Assembly (NCBI GenBank): GCA_010015675.1
Contig: ML977042.1
Span: forward strand, 7,574-71,573
Reading direction: 5' to 3'
Origin: Byssothecium circinans
Lineage: Eukaryota; Ascomycota; Dothideomycetes; Pleosporales; Massarinaceae
Length of the DNA stretch: 64,000 nucleotides
Shown here: positions 12,085 to 24,077 of the stretch, one piece after another
Numbering within the stretch: the first letter of the stretch is position 1
How the letters are laid out: every line of letters begins with the position of its first letter
Program-made: the position numbers and the translations under genes
Notes under the pieces: generated by a model
Database searches by the model: none
What the model was told of the DNA's origin: nothing
What the model saw: the letters and a program-made list of their open reading frames with translations, nothing else

Positions 12085-12760
12085 CCACACTCAATCTAAA
12101 CGCCCCCGCCTACTAAGAAAGCTGCCACATCCTATCTACACGCCACTCCTCTCCTCCACCCTTAATACCATCCTCCGCAACCACTACCCGCCACATCCCC
12201 TCCGCCAACCGACCGACAAACGCATCTCCCCTCTCTTCCTAGCCTCGCCTCGCCTCGTGCTGAATCAAAACCCGCCGCGAAAACTGCCGCCTTACACTAT
12301 CCAACCGGCTCTTCCGCTTCACTCCTCGCACATGAACACACTCGCCTTTAACGTTGGAAGCTTCCTCTAGCGTGCGTACCGCTACGCGGAAACACAGGAT
12401 CACGCGCGGTGCATGCTGTGTTTCCGCTCGGAGACGTCAGATGTTATCTGCACGGAATGTACCTAGTCAGGGAGGTTCTTGTCTAAGGCCGGGGCGCTGG
12501 CCACCCTGGTATTATTGGGCGTGGCGAGAGATGTAGTGAGCGGGGAAAAGGTGATAGCATTAGTAGTTATGCTGGAGTTTAAAGTTGAGGCCGACGATGG
12601 GTTTGGAGAATATCTAGGGAAGGGAAGGGCTAGATAGTAGGGAGGACTAGGGATACGTGTTAATTGGGCGTTTACAGCTGTCTTGTTGGTTTCGGAGCGC
12701 GCTTTATCTGGGGCGCTTGGAGGGAAGGAAGAGGCTAGTTGGGGAGCGGTCTTGGCTTGA
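12085..12760 (+). pseudogene. Stop-interrupted coding remnant, unknown family
   Basis: One plus frame reads as protein for more than 200 codons but is cut by TAG codons at about 12369 and 12455 and by a TAG pair near 12636. Between stops it has real-looking sequence: SPLFLASPRLVLNQNPP, then RYAETQDHARCMLCFRSE followed by VICTECT (two C-x2-C pairs, perhaps a zinc site), and later RVNWAFTAVLLVSERALSG. The stops fit CAG-to-TAG RIP changes. I do not recognise the parent family. Confidence 0.4.
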
Positions 12761-13026
12761 CTGTCCGCATGGTTAGAGAGCGTGTAATATGTGTAAGGTT
12801 AGATTTATTAGTATTAGTGTTAGTGTTCGCTAGATAACATATCTACCGCCCTACTTCTTTATAAGACTATTCCTTATGCGTGGAAGAGGCAGAGAGGGGA
12901 ACACCTAGGAAATAGCAGAATATAGGTTACTTAGTTTGTTGGGCGGCGCTATGTAGGGAGTGGTAAAGTAGCTTCTTAAATGTATCTTGCTTCTTAAAAT
13001 GACTCACTCCTCAAAATGGCTCACAC

Positions 13027-13242
13027 GCGGGTCGTGCACAAGGCGCGAGCACCAGTGCGGTGCTGGATAGGGGTTTGAGGGTCAAGATATTGTTGTCGCC
13101 GCGGACGCCGGAGGTTCTGTCGGAGGTTGTGCCAAATGCAATGTCTGTGAACTTGGTGGGGAAAGGTAGGGGTTTGGCCGGGCATTCTACGGCATCGATG
13201 GTTAAGCAGTTGGAAGAATCTTTGGCGGGGTCGGAGTGAGTT
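13027..13242 (+). pseudogene. Fragment paralogous to the STAND-like gene C-terminus
   Basis: The plus frame ending with TGA at 13242 reads VLDRGLRVKILLSPRTPEVL and continues SEVVPNAMSVNLVGKG and HSTASMVKQLEESLAGS. This aligns, block by block and with matching spacing, to the C-terminus of the protein at 3289-4329 (VKVVLSPRNLVTILDVVPSE, MVVNLRGNVG, RSTESIVKILGEALG). No start codon or upstream domain is attached, so it is a gene fragment. Confidence 0.6.
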
Positions 13243-13796
13243 GGGGGTATGCATGTCAGACAGGTTTCGGCTTGGTTCCGGAGGAGGACGAGAAATTGAT
13301 GACCGGTGAGTAAACTAAAAATGGTCGGAGGGTTTTGGGGGTGGGGGGCTCAGGGAGAGCGTTGGAAATAAGTTTTGGGAGGCGTTGGGATAGTGACGGC
13401 TGTACAAGTGTTGGAGATTTTTTGTCTTATTGTAAATAGTTAGATAATTCTGTATAGCGCAAAACAGTAATGGCTGTTTCACTTTTTATGAGTGATGTAG
13501 TGATGTATGAAAACTGCCCGTGTAAAGAAATAGTTCTAAATGCTAATCAAGCAGGTTGATCTGCCAGGAAAAGCTAGTCCGCTTTTAACCTCGACGGCGG
13601 GTAGGAGAGGCTGAGGCGCGTCCGTCTGTCTTATTTAAGCGTTGCCTTTGTAAGCTATGCCCAATTGGATAATCGCTATGCATGGTTACGGCCAGCTGGG
13701 AACTACGCCGTTCATGATAAACGTTAAAACCAAGAACATCACGCACTCTCCATCCAGCCCAGGCACTCTTCCTCTTCACATCTTACCACCTCCAAC
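13243..13796. other. Intergenic, promoter of the O-methyltransferase gene
   Basis: No gene seen. The half next to 13797 presumably holds the promoter; I saw no clear TATA box and no CCCCACAT motif. Confidence 0.5.
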
Positions 13797-15078
13797 ATGG
13801 CAGACCAAAGCAAAGAGACCTCGGCCCAACAAGACCGCATCACCCAAGCCCTGAGCCAGGTGGCGTCCGATGGCAGCGCCTTCAAAAACGGCGACCCTGA
13901 AGCACGCCAGAAGCTAGTCGCAAGCGCACGGGAGCTCCTCAACGCAGCAGAGACTCCAGTCGAATCGCTTCTATGGAACATCTGGGCGCTCCCGACCCGT
14001 ACCGTAGCGGCACGCATAGCAGTCGATTTGAAACTCTTCGAGACCACCAGCAGCAACAATGGCAGTCCCAAGACCAACGAGCAGCTCGCAGCCGCCACAG
14101 GCGCATCCCCCACGCTCGTCAAACGCATCGCCAGGACCTGCGCCTCCATGGGAATGCTGGACGAGCAAGGTCCGGGCACCTACGTCCCCAATGCCTTGAC
14201 ACGCCTTCTAGCCCAGCCAGACTATGCCGCTGGAATCGTCTTCTGCTTCGACTGCACCCAGAACTCCTTTGCCCAGATGCCGACTTACCTGAGAAACACC
14301 AAGTTCCAGAACCCAGAGAACCCCATCGACGGCCCCTTCCAATACGCCAACAAGCACGTCGGCCATGCCTTTTCCTGGCTAACTGCCCACCCAGATGTCT
14401 TCCAAGCTTTCCACGGCTACGTGCATACACTGCGCACGCACCGCCCCAGCTGGACCGACATGTACCCCGTGAAAGAGCGGCTAGTGGAAGGCCTCAAGGC
14501 GGAGGGCGATGCATCAGCTCTCGTCGATATCGGGGGCGGCGTCGGCCAGGTCTTGCAAGACTTCAGCAAGGCGGTACCCAAGTATACGGGCCGACTGGTG
14601 CTGCAGGAGCTTGAAGAGGTCATTGGTGCGGCGACGGCCATGGGGGTGGGCGAGAGTAAGCGTATCGAGTTGCAGGCGCACGACTTCTTTACTCCGCAGC
14701 CCATAAAGGGGGCGCGTGCATATTTTATGCGGTCGGTTCTTCATGATTGGCCCGATGAGCAGTGTAAGAAGATTCTGGCGAATGTGAAGGAGGTTATGGA
14801 GCCTGGGTATTCGAAGATTTTGATCAGTGACTGCGTGAGTACACATCGATGTTTGAACTTTGGCGACGGGATGCTAACTTTGAGGATAGGTGCTTGCGGA
14901 TGAGAAGGCCGCGTGGCAGCATATGTCTTTGGATCTGTATATGATGGCGCAAGCTTCTTCTCAGGAGCGCACTGAGAGGGAGTGGTATAGGCTCGTTGAG
15001 AGCTGCGGACTGAAGATTGCGGGCATCTACAACAAGGGTCAGGGGAATGAGGGCTTGATTGAGGTCGTTTGTGTGTAG
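13797..15078 (+). CDS. SAM-dependent O-methyltransferase (COMT-like class)
   Basis: Exons 13797-14834 and 14890-15078 (55-bp GTGAGT...ATAG intron with a GCTAAC branch site) give 408 residues. Residues of about 30-160 are the winged-helix dimerisation region (ELLNAAETPVESLLWNIWAL, LVKRIARTCASMGMLDEQG). The SAM-binding glycine motif LVDIGGGVGQVL is at about 241, and SVLHDWPDEQCKKIL at about 313 carries the catalytic His of metal-independent OMTs. Relatives methylate phenolic hydroxyls in fungal secondary metabolism. It is convergent with the GH3 gene, and its promoter lacks the cluster motif, so I do not count it in the catabolic cluster. The substrate is unknown. Confidence 0.85.
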
Positions 15079-15372
15079 ACTTTCTCCCTGCTGCTGAACT
15101 GTAGGGGGCGAGCATATCTGTCCCTTGGACAGCAGCAGATAGCCAATGAACAAACAAGGCCCGCACAGCAGGCTCTGTAATCTCAGCGCACATATAATCT
15201 TTTATGTCTTTAGTTCTTCGTGTTCGTGAGTGAGTGGACTTAGATCATATAAAGACAACAGTGAGGGGTAACGATCAGGGTTCAGCACGTCGTACATGTG
15301 TGTATGCGAAGACTTGCATGATTTCTCAAAGAATAGGTGCATTTTTCAATAGATTGATGAAAGGAGAACGTA

Positions 15373-17824
15373 TTACAAAGCTGCTTGGTCACTGCCATAC
15401 CCCGGCTGGAAGTACCCCTCAAACCCACTCACGCCCTTGCCCGTCCGATTCGCTGGTGGCTGTGGCCACTCATCCAAGACCTTCTGCTCGCCCGTCAACG
15501 TAAAATTCACACTCGTAAGTGGCGCGTTGTCGATCAACAATCCATAGTCTCCAGGATACAGCACTGTGTTTCCCCTCTCGTCGACTCGGGCGAGGGATCC
15601 GAGCGTGAGGTTGAGAGTGGCGGTTCCAGACGAACCACCGGAGATGCCAGAGAGTCGTTGGTAAGATACGAGAGACTTCTTCGGGTAGGGCTGCGGGCCA
15701 AAGGTACCCGTCAGGAAGGCCAGGGTGATGTAGTCGGAGGCCGTGGTTCCGATATTGGTGATGTTTACCTTGACGGATGCGAAGGGTTGCAAATCGAGGC
15801 GAGTGCTGTTGTTAGACCTGGTGAGTGTGGCGATGTCGTATGTTTGCTGAAGCCCAGATGTGATGGAAGCTGAGAAGTTTGTGTAATGCAGTCCAGTTCC
15901 AAACTCAAAAACGGGCGTGTCGTTGTACCACCTGTATGTTCGTCCCGGGTTATGGGCTCCAGGTCGGAGCGACATATCCGTCATCGGCACGGCGTTGATA
16001 AACGACGAAGGATACTGTGTAGTTGGTAGTCGACCTGCGGGCGCCGCTTTGCCAGTCAAAATGTCGATGATTGCTACACCGCCATCTTGCCCCGGATATC
16101 CTCCCCATAGCAGAGCCGAGATGTTCGGATTGTTGACAATGGGCGACGAGTCGATTTGGCCCCCACCCATCGAAACAACGACCATAGGCTTTCCCAGTCT
16201 CGCTAGTTGGCCGATCAAATCGAGCTGTGGTCCCGACCAGGAAAGAGATACGCGATCATCCTCTTCTGATTCATTATCGTTGTCAATTCCACCAACGTAT
16301 ACGATGATGTCGCTGGCATCTGCGCGAGGTTGGACAATGAACCACGAGTTCGTCGTAGGGTCATTCGCACCCCCAGGGCCTCTAGCGTAGTTGACTGTGA
16401 TATTAAGCTGCTGAGCGGCCCAGAGCGGGCTGTGGAGGTACGTTGCTACGCCTGCATAATTCCCTAGCAATTCCTTGGATGCATTCGCCCATTCGCCGAA
16501 GAGACCGAGAGAGGTGGAAGAATCGAGCGAGAGTGGTAAAATACCATCATTCTTGAGAAGCACGATGCCTTCGACCGCTGCTCTATACGCGAGCTGGCGA
16601 GATGAATTAGTAGCGACGGCGTCGAAGCCGAGCTGACGGTAAGGCTGGTTCTCGGGAGGGTCGAACCATCCCAGACGAACGAGAGAAGAGTATTGTCGTA
16701 GCAGCGCTGTGTCAAGGACGGACTCATTGACGATGTTTTGTGCGAAAGCACCTGGAAGATGCATAGGCATATAGGTGCCACAGTTCACATCCGTCCCAGC
16801 AATGAGAGCGTCTGCCGCGGCCGCTTCCCGACTTGACGACCATTGATGCGGCAAGTAGACGTTTTGAACCGAATCGCAGTCACTGGTAACCCATTGCTCC
16901 TCGTTTGTCCAGCCCCAGTGCTCGCGGAGGATGGTTTGTAGAAGATACGGGTCAGCGCAGGTGGGCACACCGTTAACAGCATCTGGAAATATTAGCATGC
17001 AAAAGCAGTTACTTATAATGGTTTCGCTCACTGTAAGAGCACATGAAACCACCAACGTTGGCGTCAACACAGCTCTTGAAAGGCGGCAGATAGTACTCGA
17101 CCAGATCTTGTTGAGAGATCCGAGCATCAAACTGATATCGCTCATTGCCATTCCAGTTCTCAATGTCGTATCCTGCGAAGTGCTTGCAAGTAGCCACTAC
17201 CCTTTTGAACGGATCAGTCGAATCTCCTTGAAGACCTTTGATCAACGCCTGGACGTAGGATGACAGGTGGTAAGGGTCTTCGCCAGGCGTTTCTTGACCT
17301 CTTCCCCATCGTGGGTCCCGGAAAGGATTGATGTTCGGCGTCCAAAAGTCAAGCCCAGTCCGGTTCGCATTATTGAAGGCTCGTGCCTCCGTAGATATCA
17401 CTGTCGCCACTTGTGTGATAAGATCATCGTCGAAAGCCGCGCCCATAAGAATTGGCTGTGGGAAGGAGGTCGAGTAGGAATAGTCTCCCTTATCACTGAA
17501 GTTGGTGAAAGGCCCGGCGATACCGTGCAGCCCTTCCGACCACCATTCGTATGGCGGTATGCCGAGTCGTGGAACGCCGGGAGAGGTGCTTCCAGTGGCA
17601 TTGATCTTTTCTTCAAGGCTGTAGAGGCTGACCAGAGATCTTGCCCGTTCGGCAGGGGCTGACAATAATCAGTATAACTCTGGGTGCATCAATTGAGTAA
17701 ACTTACATGCTGAAGTATCGCAAATAGTTTCATTCTTTAATGGCCCGTTCACACAGTCTGGAAAGAGAGCCAAAGCTCCCGACGCAAACAAAAGCGTTCC
17801 AAAATAACGATACGAAGTCGACAT
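15373..17824 (-). CDS. Secreted GH3 beta-xylosidase
   Basis: Three exons on the minus strand (17824-17707, 17658-17032, 16982-15373), joined by introns of 48 and 49 bp, give 784 residues. A signal peptide opens the protein (MSTSYRYFGTLLFASGALAL). The GH3 N-terminal barrel follows (YEWWSEGLHGIAG, FGFD-like NINPFRDPRWGRGQETPGEDP, VVATCKHFAGYDIENW, MCSYNAVNGVPTC), then WVTSDCDSV with the nucleophile Asp at about 283. The C-terminal half holds the alpha/beta sandwich (GIVLLKNDGILPL) and a fibronectin-III-like domain ending near the C-terminus. The pattern matches fungal beta-1,4-xylosidases (BxlB/XlnD group), which release xylose from xylo-oligosaccharides outside the cell. Several N-glycosylation sequons fit secretion. 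Confidence 0.9.
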
Positions 17825-17875
17825 GATGAAATACTCGTCCCACTTCGTGATCCAACCCTCACCTCGAAGGGCTCC

Positions 17876-17885
17876 ATTTTATATA
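17876..17885 (-). promoter_or_regulatory. TATA-like box of the GH3 gene
   Basis: On the minus strand GTATATAAAA lies about 55 bp before the ATG at 17824. Confidence 0.45.
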
Positions 17886-18099
17886 CTACATCTTAGCCGT
17901 AGTAACGTCCTCGGAACTGCCCGGTCTTCGGAGCGGGGATGATACTCCACCATGGGTTTGCCTCGGGAGAAGAACGTCCGTTCTTGTACAACAAACAGCT
18001 GCGGAAACAAACAACAGCCGTTTGGATAGCCGGTAGCATTATTTAGAGTCACGTCACAGCTCAAAAAAAGTATCGATTTGAGACGGCATTTGAGGGGTT

Positions 18100-18690
18100 T
18101 GCGCTAGGTGATGGGAACGATGTTTGTCATTGGGCGGACATTCAGGCTGAATACATGATCGACTATGCTAGTACCGATCCGATGTAGTGCAAGGCCTCGG
18201 GTGATCATCGGCACCACTTCCTGAAAGGTTCGGTGGCCGATATGGTAGGTCCAAGTCAGTTCAAGGTACGCACTGCGTCTTGTTCGGCGTAAGATTAGCG
18301 CAAGTAGAGTCGTTCTGATCTCGTCCATAGCCAAGTTCTGTCCCATAGACGCCAGGAATTCCGCTCAAACGGACACCATGCGATACCTGTCGACTCATCG
18401 CGAGAGAACCCGGCGGGATCAAACTTCACAGTGCTCGGGGATAGACCCTCGCTCATGTGCATTGCCCTGGCTGTGGGCATAATCAACATACAAAGGTAGC
18501 TCTGGTAGGATGTGGCTTCCCATTGTAGGGGATAAGTCCGAAGAATCTACACCACGACAGGTGCTTCCAACCTTGTGGAACCCGAGGACTTCTTTGATGA
18601 AATTGGCCGTGCAATCGAGCTCGCTCAAGGTCTGCGGTTGTTCCAGCAGAATCCTGTATGCCGCATCAATGCTGGTGCAACGACAGTGGC
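18100..18690 (-). pseudogene. Cytochrome P450 C-terminal relic
   Basis: Minus-strand segments in different frames match successive P450 regions. First comes LSELDCTANFIKEVLGFHKV and TCRGV (the K-helix region around the usual ExxR). Next comes a stretch like MLIMPTARAMHMSEGLSPS and VKFDPAGFSRDES (the meander). Last comes SMGQNLAMDEIRTTLLALIL, the helix after the haem-binding Cys. Frame changes and a stop separate them, and the FxxGxRxC loop is degraded. It is a decayed gene, upstream of the GH3 gene and next to the cluster edge. Confidence 0.6.
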
Positions 18691-19377
18691 GTGTTCTCGG
18701 GCAGTGATTGGGGTGATCCCGCCGAGAAGTTCCCAGATGTCAGGTGACCCTAGAAGAAGTCAAGAGGAGTTTTGGGAGGTCTTGTAGAAATGATGGTGTT
18801 GAATTAGGTTGATGATGAAATATGGTGTAGACGCAACGACGAGACAGAGGAGGAGGAGGCAAAGACCGGCCATGAGGTGGCTGGAGACGTCTTGACATGT
18901 GGAGCTGGAGATGAGCAGTAATGGGGGTTAAGGGGATGTTCATGCAGGAATAGAGCCGGGGAGCCAATGGCCCACCTCAAGACTGATATGCATTCTGGTT
19001 CGATATCATACACCACCTGAAGGCCTCAGATTGCCTTCAAATAACCTGATAGGTCATCGTATTCTCAAGCTCCTATTTTCTCAAGGAATTTGTAACCAGT
19101 GGCTCCGGTAACACTCGCGGCACCCTTGGTGTTGAATTTGAATCGACTACCAATGGGGCCACCGATGACATTTTTTTAATAAAGAGGATAAGGAGGCCGA
19201 TCTATGGATGAAACGAGCGTTGCTGGGATGAAAAGAGTATTATGACGTGGAAGAGACATTTTGGGCGATGCGTTATCGATAATCTTGGCACGTGATATAG
19301 TTTCACGTATACTCACGTAAGCAACATTGAAGTTTATTTCGTCATCTCACCAACTTGTATCAAGATGTCACATACAG
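18691..19377. other. Intergenic, no supported gene
   Basis: Only short overlapping frames without domains. It could hold further P450 relic sequence that I cannot recognise. Confidence 0.4.
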
Positions 19378-20416
19378 CTACGGAATCTCGTCCTTTGGTA
19401 TCCGCTCTTTCGCTGCACACTTCATGTGCTCATCGAGCAATGACATCAGTACCTCGTCAGAGCCCTCTTTCAACCACGCGGTATCGTGCGTGAGCGCGAC
19501 GTGGAATCCGAACTGCTTCTCCAACACTCGGATCTTTGAGATGGTGTCTTTAGCGGCTGAAATGTCGCTATGAAGCGACATCTTTCCAAGCCCAGGGACA
19601 CAGAACTGCGCAATCTCCTTCGTGCCGTCCAGCAATTCCCTCGAATGACAACAGTCGCTTCCAAGGAGAACCCACTCGCCTCCTCTCAACCGCGCTGCGG
19701 CGCAAAGGTTCCCAGCCATATGACCCGGAGCTTGCATGATCCAGAAACTACCGTCGCCGAAGAAATCTAGGGCTTTATCGAATGGGCCGAATGATTCCCA
19801 CGCGCCTTCGAGCTCAGCCCATCGCTCCGTCGCCCGCTCAGGATCGAAGAAACGGCCGTCCCACTGTATAGATGGATCCATCATATGTCCAGGTGAACAG
19901 TTTTCCTTGGTGCCGGGGCCAAAGTATGCGGTCGCATTCGGAAAGATGCCACGGATCGGACGGCAATGATCCCAATGCGCGTGGCTACTAGCTTCAGTAT
20001 TCGATGTGAAACACCCAACATGAGGGTGAATACCTGAATAGAACCGTGTCGACATCTTCCGCCGACACGCCGCGCTCACCAAGCTGGGCGACGATACTCC
20101 GTCTCGGTCCAACGTGGTTGACTTTGTCAAGCATGAACTTGTCCACCCACGGAGTATAACAAGACCGGTCCTATACACAGGTCAGCATTATATGTATTAG
20201 TCTGGACTGTTAAAAACGGGCATATACTTCATCCAGCCCCAGGTCCCAAATAACGTGCCTACCCTGATGCAGCAGGTAGAACGCCCAATTGTACATGCGA
20301 AACTGGGCATTGGTGACGCCGGCATGTAATCTTTCGATGTCTCCAATGAAGCTCCCACCATCAAGTAGCGAAAGCTCGACGAAAGCTTCGGTTTTTGGTA
20401 AAGGGCGGTTGGACAT
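19378..20416 (-). CDS. Metallo-beta-lactamase-fold hydrolase
   Basis: Exons 20416-20228, 20170-20034 and 19984-19378 (introns 57 and 49 bp) give 310 residues. The zinc motif HxHxDH is HAHWDH at residues 110-115, followed by QAPGHMAGNL (third His) and LLGSDCCHSRELL (bridging Asp). The order and spacing are those of MBL-superfamily lactonases and thioesterases. No signal peptide, so probably cytosolic. It is divergent from the carboxylesterase gene with a shared 394-bp promoter holding one CCCCACAT. In the cluster it could open a lactone or hydrolyse a thioester. Which substrate it uses is not visible. Confidence 0.85.
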
Positions 20417-20810
20417 CTTGCTCTCCGCGGTATCGGACTATTGGATCCTGAGGGATGAGAAGATACCTAACGCGCTGCGTCTGCGACTTTGTCTTCCTGC
20501 CTCCGCCATGGCCATGGCCTGCCTCGGCCAGATCAGCTCTACTGACTCAAAGCACTTTGATGATTCTACCCCACATGGAGTACCCCATCCGCGCGCACAG
20601 ACGCGGTGATTTAATCGCTGCCCCACCATTCATCTACCCCCAATGGCGGGGTAGGTGGTTTCCGACATTTGAGTAACAATTGCGCCCAGAACGCTCCATT
20701 GAACCTCTGCCTGCTCTTGTACCTTTTTATCGTTCAGCTAGTGCATTAGGTTGAATTTACAATTCACTCGAAAGTAGCTTCTTGATAGCTGAACACCGAA
20801 CAGAAACAAC
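20417..20810. promoter_or_regulatory. Divergent promoter with CCCCACAT at 20569-20576
   Basis: Shared upstream region of the MBL hydrolase (minus) and carboxylesterase (plus). The CCCCACATG copy is 153 bp from the MBL start and 234 bp from the esterase start. Confidence 0.6.
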
Positions 20811-22631
20811 ATGACGGCAAATTTAAAGCATCCGAGCCTGGGCGAGGTCAAAGGCAAAGTCGTTGACGGAGCAGTGCATTTTTTGGGCCTCAAATACGCG
20901 TCCTTGGAAAATCGCTTCTCTGCCCCTCAACTTCATACCAGCGAGGGATCGTCAGTTATCGATGCCTCCAAATATGGGTCGGTGTTTGTTTGCATATCTG
21001 CAGTAGTTACTGACAAGCAACAGACCTCCACCAGTCTCACCCATTGGCGCCATCAACAATGAATTCGGCATCATCCATCACTCTCTCCCGCTTCCAGAAG
21101 TGCCAGGTCATTCTGATACCGAAGGCCTGAACTTGAACATTACAGTTCCACTAGCTAAAGACGGATCTATCCAGTCTGATACCAAACTTCCTGTCTACTT
21201 CTTCGTGCACGGCGGAGGCTTTGCGGTCGGTTCGGGTTGGTATCCGCATTACGATCCTGCACCGCTTGTTCGGCTTTCCGTTGAGAAGGGGAAGCCAATC
21301 ATTGGGGTTACTATCAAGTAAGTGACGGCGATCGATCCGATCATACAATACTAACTGCGTTCAAAGCTACCGTTTGGGCGTCACTGGCTTTTTGACTTCC
21401 AAGGAGCTACGATCGGCCGGGTACAAGGCGAACAACGGGTTCCACGACCAGAGAACTGCGCTTCAATGGATAAAAAAATACATTAGTGGATTTGGCGGTA
21501 ATCCAGACGAGATAACAACAGCCGGCGAGAGCGCCGGCGGCCGTACGTGTTTCATCTCATGTGCATTCCCGAGCTAACGCATTTCAGTGTCGGTGACAAT
21601 GTTTCTGCTCTCTAAGGAGCCGCTCATGAAGCGATGTTTAAGCACCGGCGGGGCTGCTCTGCTATTCAGGCCCATCCCTGAATCCGTAGCCGAAGCAACG
21701 TACCAAAAGGTCATCGAGATATTCGGTCTAGCAGACAAACCACCCGAAGAGCGTATCAAAGCCCTCCTCACCATCCCAATCGATGACCTTTGGCAGAAAG
21801 TGCCCCCGAGCACGCCGCTCTTTCCATCTGTAGACGGCGAAACAGTGCCCGGAGCGCCTAACTTTCTCAACGTATCATCCAAGGAAACCCATCCGGAATT
21901 TCCGATCCCTGGGCGCGAATGGTGTTCTGCTCTAATGATAGGAGAGTCGAAACTCGATGTAAGCCATTCATCTCACCGCCTCCACCTACGCTAACCAAGC
22001 ACAGGGAAACGTACTTGCGTACATAGCCCTCGATTCTCGCAACCCAGGCATTGCATCCAAGTTCATCTCCTCGGTCAACCAAACCTTGTCCTCGCATCCC
22101 GCAGTAGCTGAACAACTTCTCAAATCATACAACCTCACCCCCTCCACCAACGACGACGAAGCCCTCCTCTCCATTCTCCGCTTCACCTCGGAAATTTCTT
22201 TCTACGCCCCAGCTCGCGCTTTCGCAGCCGGATGGCCCAAAACAGCAAAGAGCAAACTCTTCCTCTACCATTTCAACGAAGGCATCCCCTGGGAGGGCCG
22301 CTTCAAAGGCGAGGCAGGACATATCCTCGATGTCGCTTATCTGTTTCAAAACTTCAACGAGTTCCTTACTGAGGAGCAAAAGGCTGTTGCGAGACAGTAT
22401 GGGGAAGATTTCATCGAGTTTGTTAATGGTGGCGATCCGTGGCCGCCGGTTCAGGGGGATAAGTTTGGCGCTAGGGTCTATGGGCCGAGCAGTGAGGGTA
22501 TTACGGCGAAGTATGTGGAGAGCGGTGAGCCGGCGGAAGTGGGGAGGGGTGATAGCGTTTTGAGATTGGGAGAGGTTGTTGGGTTTGATCTTCTTTTGGA
22601 TGTCTTTCAGAATTTTCTTCAGGGGAAGTGA
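20811..22631 (+). CDS. Type-B carboxylesterase
   Basis: Five exons (20811-20977, 21024-21317, 21367-21542, 21588-21958, 22005-22631) with all phases consistent give 544 residues. The oxyanion-hole motif VYFFVHGGGFAVGS comes first, then the nucleophile elbow TTAGESAGG with Ser at about 209, and GEAGHILDVAYLF with a plausible catalytic His. No signal peptide is evident, so it is probably intracellular, unlike many secreted relatives. Alpha/beta-hydrolases of this class cleave carboxylic esters. It shares the motif-bearing promoter with the MBL hydrolase and may release an aromatic acid or alcohol from an ester for the downstream enzymes. Confidence 0.88.
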
Positions 22632-22955
22632 TGGCTGAGCTGAAGGCGGGAACTGTACTATGGTGCATATTCCCTTAAAATATGTGCATTTTTGGCATTT
22701 TTTTTACCCAATTTAAGGAAGACGAGGTTGTGGTGTGGATGATCCCCCTGATATGTCTGACCATCACTGGTACCATTTCGAGACGCGATGGCATTGGATT
22801 TAGAGAAACTAGCTCCCCTACGGCTCTCTTTAGGTTGTTAAGTGGGGTACGGAGGAATCAGGCTGATCGAAACACTGGCTGCACTTGTTTGTTTATCTAC
22901 CTATGACAAAACAGCCCAAATCCATCCGATACCACATGCCCAACAACCTCCCACC
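22632..22955. other. Convergent intergenic, 324 bp
   Basis: Lies between the 3' ends of the esterase and dehydrogenase genes; no gene seen. Presumably 3' UTRs. Confidence 0.5.
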
Positions 22956-24077
22956 CTACTCACCAAACAGCCACTCTCCATCCTCCCCCCTCTTCCCCCT
23001 ATCCTCATACCCCTCAGGCAACCTCCCCCCAATATGCAAATACACACTACTCCCGTCCCGATCCACACACCTCTCATCCCGACTCGCCGTCTCCCAAACC
23101 GCCAACGCTGTCTCCGCCATCCGCGGCTCAATCCCCACCTGCCTCGCACTCTCGATCCCCAAGCCCAAATCCTTCAGCATCATCTGCGTCTTAAACCCGG
23201 GCTTATACCCGCTATTACTCGGGACCCAGGTCTCCGCCACATTCGGGATCGGCATCACGTGGTCGCACATCCACGACTGGCCCGTGGAGGCGCGGATCAC
23301 GTTGTAGAGGTCCTTGGGGTCGAGGCCTTGGGCTACGCCGATGGCGAGGGCTTCGGAAGTTGCGAGGAGGATCGTGCCGGAGAGGTAGTTGTTTGAGATT
23401 TTTGCGGTGAGGCCGGCGCCGAGGGAAGAGAGGTAGAAGAATTTCGTGGGCGAGCCGACGAGGCTTAGGATGTGGGAGAGGCGTGTAGAGGTAGGGTTGC
23501 TGGGGGTGGGGGAGGAGTGTCCGATTAGCATGCTGAGGTCGCCGCGTTCGGCGGCTGGGACACCGCCCTAGGTTGGTGTTGTTAGTGAGTGAAGGGATAG
23601 GAGGTGGTGGGTGTAGGGAGTCGTACGGATACTGGGGTGTCGACGTATGTTCCCATTCCGTGCTCTTTTAGCTTCTCCCCTACTTCTCGTGTACTCTGGA
23701 CGTCTATGGTGCTACACTCGCACAAGACTCTTTCTGCATCTTTTGTGCCTGCGATCACGCCGTCTTTTTCATCTAGGTACACCTTCTTTACATCCACAGC
23801 AGCAGGAACAATTGAAACGACGTATTTTGCATTCGAAGCTGCGTCCCGCGCTGTGGAAACGATTTCTATAAGGCCGTGGGAAGAGTAGGCGCAGACGAAG
23901 CGCTCGCAGGCTGAGGCGTTGATGTCGTTTATGTATAGAGTCGAAGTGGATGGCATCTTTTTGCGGACATTAGCGGCCATGGCGTAGCCCATGGCTCCTA
24001 GGCCTAGGGTTTCTTAGTGTTGATGATGGATGGGAGGACTGTGGGGAGTTACCGATGAAAGCGTAGTTTTCAGTCAT
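22956..24077 (-). CDS. 3-hydroxyisobutyrate dehydrogenase-like NAD(P) enzyme
   Basis: Exons 24077-24053, 24003-23627 and 23567-22956 give 337 residues. The 25-nt first exon encodes MTENYAFI and splices to complete FIGLGAMGYAMAANV, the beta-hydroxyacid-dehydrogenase dinucleotide motif GxGxMG. The substrate motif VDTPVSGGVPAAERGDLSML lies across the second splice, and GLTAKISNNYLSGT carries the catalytic Lys. The family oxidises 3-hydroxy acids such as 3-hydroxyisobutyrate, or reduces the semialdehydes. Here it may handle a hydroxy-acid intermediate; there is no clear mitochondrial presequence. Divergent from the NmrA-like gene. Confidence 0.85.

Noticed and set aside
13797..17824. O-methyltransferase and GH3 genes as part of the catabolic cluster
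   Set aside because: Neither promoter has the CCCCACAT motif, and a P450 relic separates them from the cluster.
19378..22631. Match to the Fusarium benzoxazolinone (FDB) clusters because of the MBL hydrolase
   Set aside because: The partner enzymes expected there (N-acyltransferase, amidase, salicylate hydroxylase) are not seen.
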